This document shows, in pieces, positions 1-8,742 of a stretch of 64,000 nt of DNA. Source of the DNA: Cryptosporangium arvum DSM 44712 (lineage in GTDB: Bacteria > Actinomycetota > Actinomycetes > Mycobacteriales > Cryptosporangiaceae). The stretch is from assembly GCF_000585375.1 (NCBI RefSeq), contig NZ_KK073874.1, positions 6,540,894 through 6,604,893 on the forward strand, in the 5' to 3' direction. The position numbers and the translations under genes were made by a program. Each line of letters begins with the position of its first letter. Position 1 is the first letter of the stretch. The notes beneath the pieces were generated by a model. That model worked only from the letters and a program-made list of their open reading frames with translations, searched no databases and was not told where the DNA came from.

Positions 1-823
1 CGACCAGGTCGGTGATCGTGAGCAGCTCGTCGCCGAGGACGGTGTCCCGGTCCGGGAAGAGCGAGTCCTGGTCCCGGCCGACCATCTGACGCACGATCCA
101 GCCCAGGTCGACGTCGTCGGCCTCGGCCGTGGCCACGAGCGACCCGTCACGCAGCACGACGACGTCGTCGGCGATCTCCAGCGCCTCGTCGAGGTGGTGG
201 GAGATGTAGACGACCGCGACCCCGTCGGCGGTGAGTTCGCGGATCATCCGGAACAGCACCTCGACCTCGGGTTCGCTGAGCGCGGAGGTCGGTTCGTCCA
301 TGATCAGCACCCGGGCGTCCTGCAGGAGCGCGCGGGCGATCTCGACCAACTGCTGCTGACCCAGGCGGAGGTCCCCGACGAGAGTCCGGGGGTCGATCTC
401 CTCCTCGAGCCGCTTCAGGATGGCCGCCGAGGCGGTCCGCTCCCCCTTGCGGTCGACCGCGAACGCCGGGGTGATCCGCTCCCGGCCGAGGAACAGGTTG
501 TCCTCGATCGAGAGGTTCGCGCAGAGGCTGAGCTCCTGGTGGATGATGACGATCCCGGTGTCGGCCGCGTGCCGGGCGCTGGTGAACACGACCGGTTCGC
601 CGTCGACGGCGACGTGGCCGGTGGTGGGCGTCTCGATGCCGGCCAGGATCTTCATCAGCGTGGACTTGCCGGCGCCGTTCTCGCCGAACAGCGCGGTGAC
701 GCGCCCGGCCCGCGCGGCGAAGTCGACGCCGGTGAGGGCGTGGGTGCCGCCGAAGACCTTGGTGATCCGGGACGCGCTGAGCACGCTCCGGTTGCCCTGG
801 TTCGCTTGCTCCGCGGCGGTCAC
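1..823 (-). CDS. Sugar ABC transporter ATP-binding protein (partial, 3' end outside window)
   Basis: This is the ATPase of a carbohydrate (CUT2-type) ABC importer and couples ATP hydrolysis to sugar uptake at the inner face of the membrane. Visible motifs are a Walker A GENGAGKST near residue 45, the signature-like LGQQQLVEIARALL and the Walker B stretch VLIMDEPTSALS. The start is a GTG at 823 whose GTGA overlaps the TGA of the upstream DUF2291 gene, so translation is coupled. CUT2 ATPases are often duplicated (about 500 aa); only the first 274 residues are in view, so the second half, and probably the permease and binding-protein genes, lie beyond position 1. It belongs to the leftward operon that starts at 4904. 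Confidence 0.9.
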   Translation of the reverse strand, partial: MTAAEQANQGNRSVLSASRITKVFGGTHALTGVDFAARAGRVTALFGENGAGKSTLMKILAGIETPTTGHVAVDGEPVVFTSARHAADTGIVIIHQELSLCANLSIEDNLFLGRERITPAFAVDRKGERTASAAILKRLEEEIDPRTLVGDLRLGQQQLVEIARALLQDARVLIMDEPTSALSEPEVEVLFRMIRELTADGVAVVYISHHLDEALEIADDVVVLRDGSLVATAEADDVDLGWIVRQMVGRDQDSLFPDRDTVLGDELLTITDLV

Positions 824-1560
824 GGCGTCACCTCGAACGTCACCGGGGTGAGGGTCACGACCTCGGGGGTGAGGAAGGTGAACGCGCCGACGACCGAGAT
901 CTTCTTGCCCTTGAGTGCGTTCGGCTGGACGCCGGCGAGCACCTTGGTCCGCACCTCGTTGTTCAGTGCGGTGCCGGCGTCGGAGTACTGCACCTGGTTG
1001 AGGAAGTCGCCGAACTTGATCGTGCCGGTCGCGTCGCGCAGCGAGGTGCCGGTGATCGCCGGTCCGACCTGGACCCAGACTTGGGTGCCCGGCGGGAGGC
1101 CCTCGACGGTGAGCGCGAGCAGACTGCCGTTCAGATCGGCTCCGGTGCCGTCGACGCTGACCGGGAAGCTGTAGGGGCTGCTGCCCACGCGCTTGCCGTA
1201 CTTCTCGCCGGCGGCGTCCGCGTCGGCCTTGAGTGCCGGGACGAGTTCGGTGAGCGGGGTCGCGTTCCTCTCGATCAGGGGCGCGACCTTCGGGAAGGTC
1301 TCGGCGCCGTACTTGGCCGGGTCGAAGGTCTGCTCGGCCGCGGCTCGGGTGGCCGGGGCGTCGGCGTCGCGCCATTCGGTGGCGAGGCCCATCGCCGCGA
1401 GCACGACGACGACCACACCCGCCTGGATCGCGCGGACCTTCCGGCTCGGCCGGGTGGCCACGGTCCGGGTGCGGGCCGCCTGCCGGCGCGTCCCCGCCGC
1501 GGCTGGCGTCGGCTCGGAGACGGCCTCGGCCGGTGACTCGGTCGACGATGACGACGTCAC
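820..1560 (-). CDS. DUF2291 family protein, sugar-transport associated
   Basis: A 246-residue protein with a cytoplasmic Ala/Arg-rich N-terminus, one membrane segment around residues 45-62 (IQAGVVVVVLAAMGLA) and an extracytoplasmic domain. Features such as FDPAKYGAETFPKV and a C-terminal beta-rich part match the DUF2291 family, predicted periplasmic lipoproteins often encoded beside CUT2 sugar ABC transporters. No lipobox cysteine is visible, so here it looks like a signal-anchored protein. It starts with GTG and overlaps both neighbours by 4 bases (GTGA at 1557-1560 and 820-823), placing it between kinase and transporter ATPase. Its biochemical role is unknown; a part in uptake of the operon's sugar is inferred from context. 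Confidence 0.8.
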   Translation of the reverse strand: MTSSSSTESPAEAVSEPTPAAAGTRRQAARTRTVATRPSRKVRAIQAGVVVVVLAAMGLATEWRDADAPATRAAAEQTFDPAKYGAETFPKVAPLIERNATPLTELVPALKADADAAGEKYGKRVGSSPYSFPVSVDGTGADLNGSLLALTVEGLPPGTQVWVQVGPAITGTSLRDATGTIKFGDFLNQVQYSDAGTALNNEVRTKVLAGVQPNALKGKKISVVGAFTFLTPEVVTLTPVTFEVTP

Positions 1561-3095
1561 GAAAGCCTCCTCGAGGCAAGAGAATCAGTAGTGGGTGCGT
1601 TCGGGTCGTCGCTCACGGACGACATGTCCGGCGCGGGCGACGCGGCCGGGGTGAGCCGGGCTCGGGCCACCGCGCCGTACCATCCCTCGCGCGCTGTGCG
1701 GCGCTCTTCCGGCGCCATCCCCGGGGTGTAGTCGGTGGTCGCGCCCTGCTTCCACCGGCCCGGGCCGACACCGTTCGCGGCCAGACGGGCTACGCCCAGG
1801 GCGGAGAGGTCGGCCCCGTCGGCGCGGCGGACCGCGCGGCCGGAGAGGTCGGCCTGGGCCTGCATGACCGTCGCGCTCCGCGAGAGCCCGCCGTCGGTCA
1901 GCAGCGTCTCGACCGGGCTACCGGCCGCTTCCACCGCCGCGACGACGTCCTCGACCTGGAACGCGACCGACTCGATCGCGGCCCGCGCCAGCGCCGGACG
2001 AGAGGTGCCGAGCGTCAGCCCGCTCACCGTGGCGACCGCGTCGGCGTCCCACCAGGGTGCGCCGAGCCCGCCGAACGCCGGCACCAGCGAAACCCCCTCG
2101 GACGAGGGCCCCGCCGACTCCAGCAGTGCGGTCGTGTCCACCTCGAACAGCTCCGCGAGCCAGGTCAGCGTCCGCCCGGACGAGCGGATGTTGCCCTCCA
2201 GCGCGAGCGTCGGAGCGGCCCCACCCACCTGCCAGGCCACCGTGAGACACAGCCCGTGGGTGGCCGCGGTGGGTCCGGAGACGACCGCCATCACCGACGA
2301 CCCCGTGCCGTACGTCGCCTTGACGACGCCCGGCTCCCAGCCCGCGTGGGCGTAGAGCGCGGCGTGGGAGTCACCGAGTACGGCCCGCACCGGAACCCCG
2401 TCGGGCAGCGGCGCGAACCCGCGTACGGGCGAGAACGGCCCGTCCGACGGCGTGACGTCACCGAGGACCTCGGCCGGAACCCCGAACAGCTCGAGGAGGC
2501 GGGTGTCCCAGACGCCCCGCCGCACGTCGAGCAGCTGCGTCCGCGACGCGTTGCTGATCTCGGTGACGTGAGCGCCGGTCAGATGGAACAACAGCCAGGA
2601 GTCGATCGTCCCGAGGCACAGTTCCCCGGCCGTGCTGCGCCGCCGGTCCGGGTCGTACTCGTCGAGCAGCCACTGCGCCTTGAGCGCGGAGAACATCGGG
2701 TCCAGCGGCAACCCGCTGATCTCTTCGACCAGCGGCCCCACCCCGGTCGCCCGTAACTCGGCGCAGCGGGCCGCCGTCCGCCGGTCCTGCCAGCCCAGCA
2801 GCGGCCCGAGCGGCTGCCCGGTCGCACGGTCCCAGAGCACGAGCGACTCGCGCTGCGTGCTCAGCCCCACCGCGGCGACGCGCCGCACGTCGTCGGCCGA
2901 GAAGGAACCGACGGCCGAACGGACGCTGTGCCAGACCTCGGACGCGTCCTGTTCCACCCACCCCGGCCGCGGGTGCGAAGCACCGAGCGGCACGGAGGCG
3001 GAGGCGACGACGGTGCCGGAGACGTCGACCAGGAGCGCCTTGGTGGCGCTGGTGCCCTGGTCGACCGCCAGGATCAGCGGGTCAGGACCGGCCAT
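1557..3095 (-). CDS. FGGY-family carbohydrate kinase
   Basis: A 512-residue cytoplasmic sugar kinase. The N-terminal phosphate-1 motif AVDQGTSATKALLVD (residues 10-24) and the C-terminal TDGGLSRS segment are typical of the FGGY family (xylulokinase, gluconokinase, ribulokinase, apulose kinase). The substrate cannot be read from sequence. The neighbours, a split transketolase and a TIM-barrel isomerase, suggest a keto-pentose that is phosphorylated and then cleaved by transketolase. It starts with ATG at 3095, 14 bases inside the end of the transketolase C-subunit gene, and its stop overlaps the next start as GTGA, consistent with one operon. Confidence 0.88.
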   Translation of the reverse strand: MAGPDPLILAVDQGTSATKALLVDVSGTVVASASVPLGASHPRPGWVEQDASEVWHSVRSAVGSFSADDVRRVAAVGLSTQRESLVLWDRATGQPLGPLLGWQDRRTAARCAELRATGVGPLVEEISGLPLDPMFSALKAQWLLDEYDPDRRRSTAGELCLGTIDSWLLFHLTGAHVTEISNASRTQLLDVRRGVWDTRLLELFGVPAEVLGDVTPSDGPFSPVRGFAPLPDGVPVRAVLGDSHAALYAHAGWEPGVVKATYGTGSSVMAVVSGPTAATHGLCLTVAWQVGGAAPTLALEGNIRSSGRTLTWLAELFEVDTTALLESAGPSSEGVSLVPAFGGLGAPWWDADAVATVSGLTLGTSRPALARAAIESVAFQVEDVVAAVEAAGSPVETLLTDGGLSRSATVMQAQADLSGRAVRRADGADLSALGVARLAANGVGPGRWKQGATTDYTPGMAPEERRTAREGWYGAVARARLTPAASPAPDMSSVSDDPNAPTTDSLASRRLS

Positions 3096-4029
3096 GCCCG
3101 AGCAGCTCTCTGGCGGCGGCGGCGATGCCGTCTGCGGTCAGCCCGAAGTGCTCGAGCAGGAAGGACGCGCTGCCGGTGGGCGCGAACACGTTCGGGATGC
3201 CGAGGATGCGCATCCGGACCGGGTGCTCGGTCGCGACCAGCGACGCGATACCCGCGCCGAGGCCACCGCTGACCGTGGCTTCCTCGGCGGTGACGATGCC
3301 CCGCGTCTCGCGGGCGGCGGCGAGCACGGCCTCGGCGTCGAACGGGTCGACGAACGGCATGTTGACGACGCGGAGCCCGATGCCTTCGGCGCGCAGCAGC
3401 TCGGCGGCCTCCAACGCCCGCGACACCAGCGTGCCGATCGCGATCACCGTGACGTCGTCGCCGTCGGTGAGCGTGGTGGAGACGCCGGGACCGAACGGCG
3501 CGTCCTCGGCCGTGACCACCGGGACCTTGAAGCGCGGGATCCGGATGTACACCGGACCCGGGTTCTCGACCGCCCAGCGCACGGCCTGGCGGGTCTGCAC
3601 CGGGTCGGCCGGCACGACGACCGGCAGGTTCGCGACCGCCCGCATCCAGGACAGGTCCTCGATCGAGTGGTGGGTGGGGCCGAGCTCGCCGTAGGCCATG
3701 CCCGGGCTCTGCCCGCACAGGATCACGTGCGTCTCGCTGTAGGCGGCGTCGGCCTTGATCTGCTCCAGCGCCCGGCCGGTGAGGAACGGCGCGGCGGCCG
3801 AGACGAACGGGATCTTGCCGCCGTTGGCCAGACCGGCGCCGACGCCGACCAGGTCCTGCTCGGCGATGCCGACGTTGATCAGGCGCTCCGGGAACCGGTC
3901 GCGGAACCCGACCAGGTTGCTCGAGCCGACCGAGTCGTTGCAGACCGCGACGATCCGCTCGTCGGCTTCGGCGAGCTTGATCAGCTCGTCGGCGAAGTCC
4001 TGGCGACAGTCGAACTCCTCGGTGCTCAC
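3082..4029 (-). CDS. Transketolase, C-terminal subunit
   Basis: A 315-residue protein corresponding to the pyrimidine-binding and C-terminal domains of transketolase. The segment NVGIAEQDLVG (residues 52-62) contains the conserved Glu57 expected to activate thiamine diphosphate. GPTHHSIEDLSWMR and the Rossmann-like C-terminal half also fit. The GTG at 4029 is chosen because it forms a GTGA overlap with the N-subunit stop; an in-frame extension upstream would only run antiphase through that gene. With the N-subunit it should form a heteromeric transketolase moving two-carbon units between sugar phosphates. In the apiose pathway a two-subunit enzyme of this kind uses apulose 4-phosphate; that assignment is inference here. 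Confidence 0.9.
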   Translation of the reverse strand: MSTEEFDCRQDFADELIKLAEADERIVAVCNDSVGSSNLVGFRDRFPERLINVGIAEQDLVGVGAGLANGGKIPFVSAAAPFLTGRALEQIKADAAYSETHVILCGQSPGMAYGELGPTHHSIEDLSWMRAVANLPVVVPADPVQTRQAVRWAVENPGPVYIRIPRFKVPVVTAEDAPFGPGVSTTLTDGDDVTVIAIGTLVSRALEAAELLRAEGIGLRVVNMPFVDPFDAEAVLAAARETRGIVTAEEATVSGGLGAGIASLVATEHPVRMRILGIPNVFAPTGSASFLLEHFGLTADGIAAAARELLGHGRS

Positions 4030-4904
4030 ACCAGCTCCTCGAGGGCGAGGCGGACCTGCTCCGGGGTCGGCACCTTGTGGTGCCACTCGACCCGGTCCTC
4101 CATGAACGAGACGCCCTTGCCCTTGATCGTGTTGGCGACGACCGCGACCGGCTTGCCGGTGGTCGACGGCTCGAGGGCCTGCAGGATCGCGACGTGGTCG
4201 TGGCCGTCGATGTCGCGCAGCTCCCAGCCGAAGCTGGTCCACTTGTCGCCGAGCGGCTCGAGCGCCTTCGTGTCCTCGGTGCGCGCACCCTGCTGGAGCC
4301 GGTTGCGGTCGACGATCGCGGTGAGGTTCGCCAGCTCGTAGTGGCTGGCGGTCATCGCCGCCTCCCAGTTGCTGCCTTCCTGCATCTCTCCGTCACCGAG
4401 GACGACGACGGTCCGCCAGGACTTGCCGTCGAGCTGGGCGGCGAGGGCGGCGCCGGTGGCGACCGGGAAGCCGTGGCCGAGCGGGCCGCTGTTCGTCTCC
4501 ACACCGGGGACCTTCACCCGGTTGGGGTGGCCGTTCAGCGCCGACAAGGGCGCCATGAACGTCGTCAGCTCCGTGCGCGGGAAGAAGCCGCAGTACGCGA
4601 GCGTGGAGTACAGCGCGGCGGCGCAGTGACCTTTCGACAGGACGAAACGGTCGCGGTCGGCCCAGTGCGGCCGGGCCGGGTCGAGGTTCAGCACGCCGGC
4701 GAAGCAGGTGACCATGATGTCGGTGACGGAGAAGTCGCCGCCGATGTGGCCTAACTTCGCGGTGCTGATCATCTCGACGATGCTGCGCCGGACGGCGAGC
4801 GCGATCGTCCGCAGCTCCGCGGCCTTCTCTTCCTCGCTGAGCCCGGTGAGCCTCGAGCGCAGCTCTCGGTATTCCGCGGCCAGCGGCGGATCAGCCACTA
4901 ACAT
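4026..4904 (-). CDS. Transketolase, N-terminal (thiamine diphosphate-binding) subunit
   Basis: A 292-residue protein with the thiamine diphosphate/Mg motif beginning GDGEMQEGSNWEAA (residues 170-183) and ending near Asn201, plus KLGHIGGDFS (residues 50-59) and LSKGHCAAALY, all typical of the first half of transketolase. It is the first gene of the leftward catabolic operon; its ATG is at 4904 and the divergent isomerase gene starts at 5073, so the 168 bases between hold both promoters. It ends in a GTGA overlap with the C-subunit gene. The split form is common in accessory sugar operons; housekeeping actinobacterial transketolase is usually a single chain. Confidence 0.9.
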   Translation of the reverse strand: MLVADPPLAAEYRELRSRLTGLSEEEKAAELRTIALAVRRSIVEMISTAKLGHIGGDFSVTDIMVTCFAGVLNLDPARPHWADRDRFVLSKGHCAAALYSTLAYCGFFPRTELTTFMAPLSALNGHPNRVKVPGVETNSGPLGHGFPVATGAALAAQLDGKSWRTVVVLGDGEMQEGSNWEAAMTASHYELANLTAIVDRNRLQQGARTEDTKALEPLGDKWTSFGWELRDIDGHDHVAILQALEPSTTGKPVAVVANTIKGKGVSFMEDRVEWHHKVPTPEQVRLALEELV

Positions 4905-4985
4905 GGTGAATATCTATTCTGGCTCGAATTTGCATACGCACACACTGGCGCCGAGTTTCGCCTTTCGTCAAGCGTCCGTTCGCAG

Positions 4986-4999
4986 CTGCATCGATGCAG
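4986..4999. promoter_or_regulatory. 14-bp perfect palindrome in the divergent sugar-operon promoter region
   Basis: The sequence CTGCATCGATGCAG reads identically on both strands and lies near the middle of the 168-base gap between the transketolase operon (leftward) and the isomerase gene (rightward). It is a good candidate operator for a regulator controlling both units. No regulator gene is directly adjacent, so its owner is unknown; a LacI, GntR or ROK protein is possible. Confidence 0.45.
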
Positions 5000-5072
5000 T
5001 ACGGCGTGGACTCCACGATTGACAGGTAACGCGCCGGAAACTACGTTGACCGCAACTCCCATTCGGCTATGA

Positions 5073-6068
5073 ATGGATATTCACATGGAGCCGTTATTCG
5101 GTGCCGGCATCTGGCACTTCGGGCAGTACGTCGATCGCTACGCCACCGACGGCTACGGTCCCCCGGTCAGCACGCTCGAGGCGATCGACCGGGCCGGCCA
5201 GGTGGGCTCGCTCTCGGTCGTCGACCTGACCTTCCCGTTCGCCCCCGCCGACCTGCCGGTCGCGGACGTGGCGGACGCGTTGAAGCGCAACAACCTGCGC
5301 GCGATCGCGATCACGCCCGAGATCTACACGCGCACGTTCGTCAAGGGCGCGTTCACCAACCCCGACGCCGCCGTGCGTCGCGAGGCGATCGAGCTGATCT
5401 CGGCCGGCGCCGAGGTGGGGCGCGAACTGGGCGTCGACTACATCAAGCTGTGGCCGGGGCAGGACGGGTGGGACTACCCGTTCCAGGCCGACTACGCCGA
5501 GATCTGGAAGTACTCGGTGGAGGGTGTGCGCGAACTCGCGACCACGTTCCCCGACTTGAAGTTCGCGATCGAATACAAGCCCCGGGAACCGCGCAACCGC
5601 ATGGTGTTCTCCGGCGTCGCCCGGACGCTGCTCGCGATCGAGGAGATGGGGCAGCCGAACGTCGGCATCCTGCTCGACTTCGGACACTCGCTCTACGGCG
5701 GGGAGTCACCGGCGGACGCGGCCCAGCTCGCGATCTCACGCGGCCGGCTGTTCGCGATCGACGTCAACGACAACTTCCGCGGCTGGGACGACGACATGGT
5801 CGTCGGCTCGGTGCACCTCACCGAGACGTTCGAGTTCTTCTACACGCTGCGTCAGCTCGGCTGGGAGGGGATCTGGCAGCTCGACCAGTTCCCGTTCCGC
5901 GAGGACCAGGTGCAGGCGGCCCGGGACGGCATCGACGTGATGCGAGCGATCTACCGGGCGATCGACCTGGTCGACCACGAGGCGCTGCGGGCGGCTCAGA
6001 AGGCACAGGACGCGCTGGCGGCCCAGCGGCTCATCCGCAGGGCGCTGCTCAGCACGCTGCCGGAGTAG
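5073..6068 (+). CDS. Sugar isomerase/epimerase, xylose-isomerase-like TIM barrel
   Basis: A 331-residue TIM-barrel protein of the AP-endonuclease-2/xylose-isomerase-like superfamily. Likely metal ligands are Glu167 (FAIEYKP), Asp202 and His205 (LLDFGHS) and acidic residues near 230-240 (AIDVNDN). Such enzymes interconvert aldose and ketose sugars or epimerise them. It is divergent from the transketolase/FGGY kinase operon and could supply the ketose that the kinase phosphorylates; a D-apiose isomerase role is plausible but unproven. The ATG at 5073 gives the longest product, with a second in-frame ATG at 5085. The gene ends 8 bases before a strong bidirectional terminator. Confidence 0.8.
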   Translation: MDIHMEPLFGAGIWHFGQYVDRYATDGYGPPVSTLEAIDRAGQVGSLSVVDLTFPFAPADLPVADVADALKRNNLRAIAITPEIYTRTFVKGAFTNPDAAVRREAIELISAGAEVGRELGVDYIKLWPGQDGWDYPFQADYAEIWKYSVEGVRELATTFPDLKFAIEYKPREPRNRMVFSGVARTLLAIEEMGQPNVGILLDFGHSLYGGESPADAAQLAISRGRLFAIDVNDNFRGWDDDMVVGSVHLTETFEFFYTLRQLGWEGIWQLDQFPFREDQVQAARDGIDVMRAIYRAIDLVDHEALRAAQKAQDALAAQRLIRRALLSTLPE

Positions 6069-6076
6069 CTCCGGAA

Positions 6077-6107
6077 GAGGCGTGAACGTTTCCGACGTTC
6101 ACGCCTC
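6077..6107. terminator. Bidirectional terminator hairpin between convergent genes
   Basis: A perfect 13-bp stem (GAGGCGTGAACGT at 6077-6089 pairing with 6095-6107) closes a 5-base loop. It follows the rightward isomerase gene and overlaps the stop codon of the leftward ROK gene at 6106, so it can end transcription from both sides. No long T run follows, as is usual for actinobacterial hairpin terminators. Confidence 0.75.
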
Positions 6108-7275
6108 AGACGGCGCTCGCGAGGACGTGCTGGAAGGCTAACTCCGACGCCCCGATCAGCGCCGAGTCGCGACCCAGCGCGGGCGTGATGAGCGGCGTGG
6201 CGGCCCGCGACTCGACCTTCGCGCGATGACCGAGCTCGCGCTCGATCGTGGCGCACTCGATCCGCAGGATCTCGGCGAGCGTGTCGCCCACCACCACCGC
6301 CTCCGGGTTGAAGACGTTGATGAGGATCGCCAGCGTGCGCCCCAGCGACGTCGCCACCCGGGCCACCGCCTCGGCGGCACGCGGCGAACCACGCTCCGCG
6401 TCGGCCAGCACCGCGGCCACGGCGGCCGGCCCGAGGTCGTTCACCCCGGCGTAGCGCAGCAGCGCGTGCTCGCCGATGATCGTCTCGACGCACCCGTTGC
6501 TGCCGCAGTGGCAGCTGGGGCCGTCGGGGTCGAGCATGATGTGCCCGATCTCGCCGGCGTACCCGTGCGAGCCCTGCAGCAGCGTGCCGTCGACGATCAC
6601 GCCGCCACCGACACCCACCGACCCGGTGACGTAGACGACGTCACGCATCTGCCGGGCCGCCCCGCGCTGGTGCTCGGCGAGCGCGCCGAGGTTCGCGTTG
6701 TTGCCGATCCGGATGTCGAGGCCGGGGAGCCGCTCGGCCAGCGCGTGGCCGAGCGGGACGTCCCGCCACCGGATGTTCGGCGCGTGCACGACCAGCCCCT
6801 CGGTGGCGTGCACCGTGCCGGGCACGCTCACCCCGACGCCCACCAGCGTGGCGCTGGCCGGCATCTCGGCGGCCAGCGCGAGGGCGTCGGCCGCGATCCG
6901 GCCGACGACCTCGCCGGGAGCGGGCTCCGCGATCGCGGTCTCCCGGCGCACGTGCACCCGGCCGCCGAGTCCGACCGCCGCGGAGACGATCCGCTCGACG
7001 TCGAGCTCGACGGCCAGTACGTACGGCCCGTCCGGACGGGGCGCCACCACGTGCGACGGCCGTCCGGCCTTCTCACCGCCACCCGGGACGTGCTCGTCCA
7101 CCATCCCCCGCCGCACCAGGTCACCGACCAGGTCACCGATCGTGCTGCGGTTGAGCCCGAGCGAAGTGGTGAGCTCCGCCCGGGTCAACTCGCCGTGCCG
7201 GTGGATCTGGCTCAGCACCTGACCGAGGTTGTGTCGCCGGATCTCCTCCGGTCGCACCACCGTGGAACGGGGCAC
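6106..7275 (-). CDS. ROK-family transcriptional regulator (NagC/XylR type)
   Basis: A 389-residue repressor-type protein. An N-terminal winged helix (residues 12-60, including ELTRAELTTSLGLNRSTIGDLV) is followed by a ROK sugar-kinase-like domain with the zinc motif CHCGSNGC, which is conserved in the family. ROK regulators sense sugars or sugar phosphates. The gene starts with GTG only 8 bases after the xylH stop, so it is the last gene of the xylFGH-type operon and probably controls it, perhaps through the inverted repeat at 10811-10827. It ends on the shared terminator. Confidence 0.9.
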   Translation of the reverse strand: MPRSTVVRPEEIRRHNLGQVLSQIHRHGELTRAELTTSLGLNRSTIGDLVGDLVRRGMVDEHVPGGGEKAGRPSHVVAPRPDGPYVLAVELDVERIVSAAVGLGGRVHVRRETAIAEPAPGEVVGRIAADALALAAEMPASATLVGVGVSVPGTVHATEGLVVHAPNIRWRDVPLGHALAERLPGLDIRIGNNANLGALAEHQRGAARQMRDVVYVTGSVGVGGGVIVDGTLLQGSHGYAGEIGHIMLDPDGPSCHCGSNGCVETIIGEHALLRYAGVNDLGPAAVAAVLADAERGSPRAAEAVARVATSLGRTLAILINVFNPEAVVVGDTLAEILRIECATIERELGHRAKVESRAATPLITPALGRDSALIGASELAFQHVLASAV

Positions 7276-7283
7276 GGCTGGGA

Positions 7284-8735
7284 TCAGTCTTCTGCGGGGT
7301 TGCGTCGCGACAGCGCGTCCGCGCCGGCCGCGACCAGCAGCACCAGCCCGGTGACCAGGAACACGTAGGCCGAGCTGATGTTCTTGATCAGGTTCAGACC
7401 GTTCGGGATCATCGCGATCACGATCGCACCGATGACCGCGTCCCGAACCTTGCCCCGGCCGCCGAACAGCGACGTACCACCGATGACCGCGGCACCCACC
7501 GCGTAGAGGACGTCGGTGTTCTTACCGAAGTCCGACGGCACACCACCCAGGTAGGACGCCCCGATGATGCCGGCGAGGCCGGCCATGCCGGAGCAGATGA
7601 TGAACGCCGACATCCGGATCCGGGTCACGTCGATACCGGCCCGGCGCGCGGCCTGACGGCTGCCGCCGACCGCGTAGAGGAAGCGGCCGTACTGCGTCCG
7701 GGTCAGGACGTAGGTCCAGAACACGAACACGATCGCGACGATCAGCACGGCCCACGGGACGCCCTGGATCTTCGCGAACACGGTGCGCGACCGGTCCTGG
7801 TTGAGCACGAACACCGCGATACCGGTGACGACCGCGATCGCGCCCGCCCGGACGAACACCAGGTCGAGCGGCTCGGCCGACAGGTCGGACCGGCGCCGGC
7901 TGATCGAGCGGTACGCGGTCGTGCCCAGGTAGGCGAGCATCGCGAGCGCCCAGACCACCCAGGCGAACACGACCGGCATGTAGCCGTTCTCGATCTTGTC
8001 GACGAGGTCGAAGTTCCGGGTGGGGATGGCCGCACCGGTGCCGATGAACTTCAGCAGCACACCCTGCCAGGCCAGGAACAACGCCAGCGTGACGATGAAC
8101 GACGGGATGCCGACGCGGGCGACCAGGAAGCCGATCAGGGTACCGATCGAGGTGCCCACGGCGACCGAGAGGAACATCGCGAGCAGCTGCGTCGTCCCGA
8201 GGTGGGCCACCGCGACCACGATGCCCAGCGCGATGATCACGGCCGGGATCCACAGCTTGGACAGCGCGGCGAGCGCGACGGTCGCGACCATGATCAGCAT
8301 CAGCGCGACGAACACGCCGGTGCCGAGCGACGCCTGCAGGTCGCCGTCGTTGTTCAGCGCCAGCGCCAGGCTGGCGGCGCAGACACCACCGGCGGTACCG
8401 GCCGACAGGTCGATCTCGCCGATCAGCAGGACGAACACCATGCCCATGCCGAGCACGGAGATCTGCGCGGCCTGCTGGAGCAGGTTCGCGAAGTTGCCCT
8501 TGCTCAGGAAGACGTCGCTGGTGTTGGCGAAGATGATGACCAGCACCAGCGCGCCGAGGATGGCCGGTAGCGCGCCGCCCTCACCGCCGCGAACCTTCCC
8601 GACGTAGCCCTTGAAGGCGTCGACCACGTTGCGCGGTCCGGCGTCCGAGGCGAATGCGGCGGCGTCGGCCTCCGGCGTGGAGTCGAGCACGCTCGCGTCG
8701 GACGCGACGCTGTAACCCTTGTTGTCAGTAGTCAT
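7284..8735 (-). CDS. xylH: XylH-type sugar ABC transporter permease
   Basis: A 483-residue polytopic membrane protein of the BPD_transp_2 family. It has a roughly 50-residue cytoplasmic N-terminus and then about 12 hydrophobic segments. IGEIDLSAG and the C-terminal GGTSLFGGRGKVRDAVIGA are typical of CUT2 permeases such as XylH. At 483 residues it is longer than RbsC (about 320), as XylH proteins are. It is the third gene of a leftward operon (xylF, xylG, xylH, ROK) and starts 7 bases after the xylG stop. It should form the membrane channel for a pentose-type sugar. Confidence 0.9.
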   Translation of the reverse strand: MTTDNKGYSVASDASVLDSTPEADAAAFASDAGPRNVVDAFKGYVGKVRGGEGGALPAILGALVLVIIFANTSDVFLSKGNFANLLQQAAQISVLGMGMVFVLLIGEIDLSAGTAGGVCAASLALALNNDGDLQASLGTGVFVALMLIMVATVALAALSKLWIPAVIIALGIVVAVAHLGTTQLLAMFLSVAVGTSIGTLIGFLVARVGIPSFIVTLALFLAWQGVLLKFIGTGAAIPTRNFDLVDKIENGYMPVVFAWVVWALAMLAYLGTTAYRSISRRRSDLSAEPLDLVFVRAGAIAVVTGIAVFVLNQDRSRTVFAKIQGVPWAVLIVAIVFVFWTYVLTRTQYGRFLYAVGGSRQAARRAGIDVTRIRMSAFIICSGMAGLAGIIGASYLGGVPSDFGKNTDVLYAVGAAVIGGTSLFGGRGKVRDAVIGAIVIAMIPNGLNLIKNISSAYVFLVTGLVLLVAAGADALSRRNPAED

Positions 8736-8742
8736 CAGATGC

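Noticed and set aside
4905-5072. A small gene on the + strand upstream of the isomerase (frame from 4708)
   Set aside because: It overlaps the transketolase gene antisense and lacks a ribosome site; the gap looks like a divergent promoter region.
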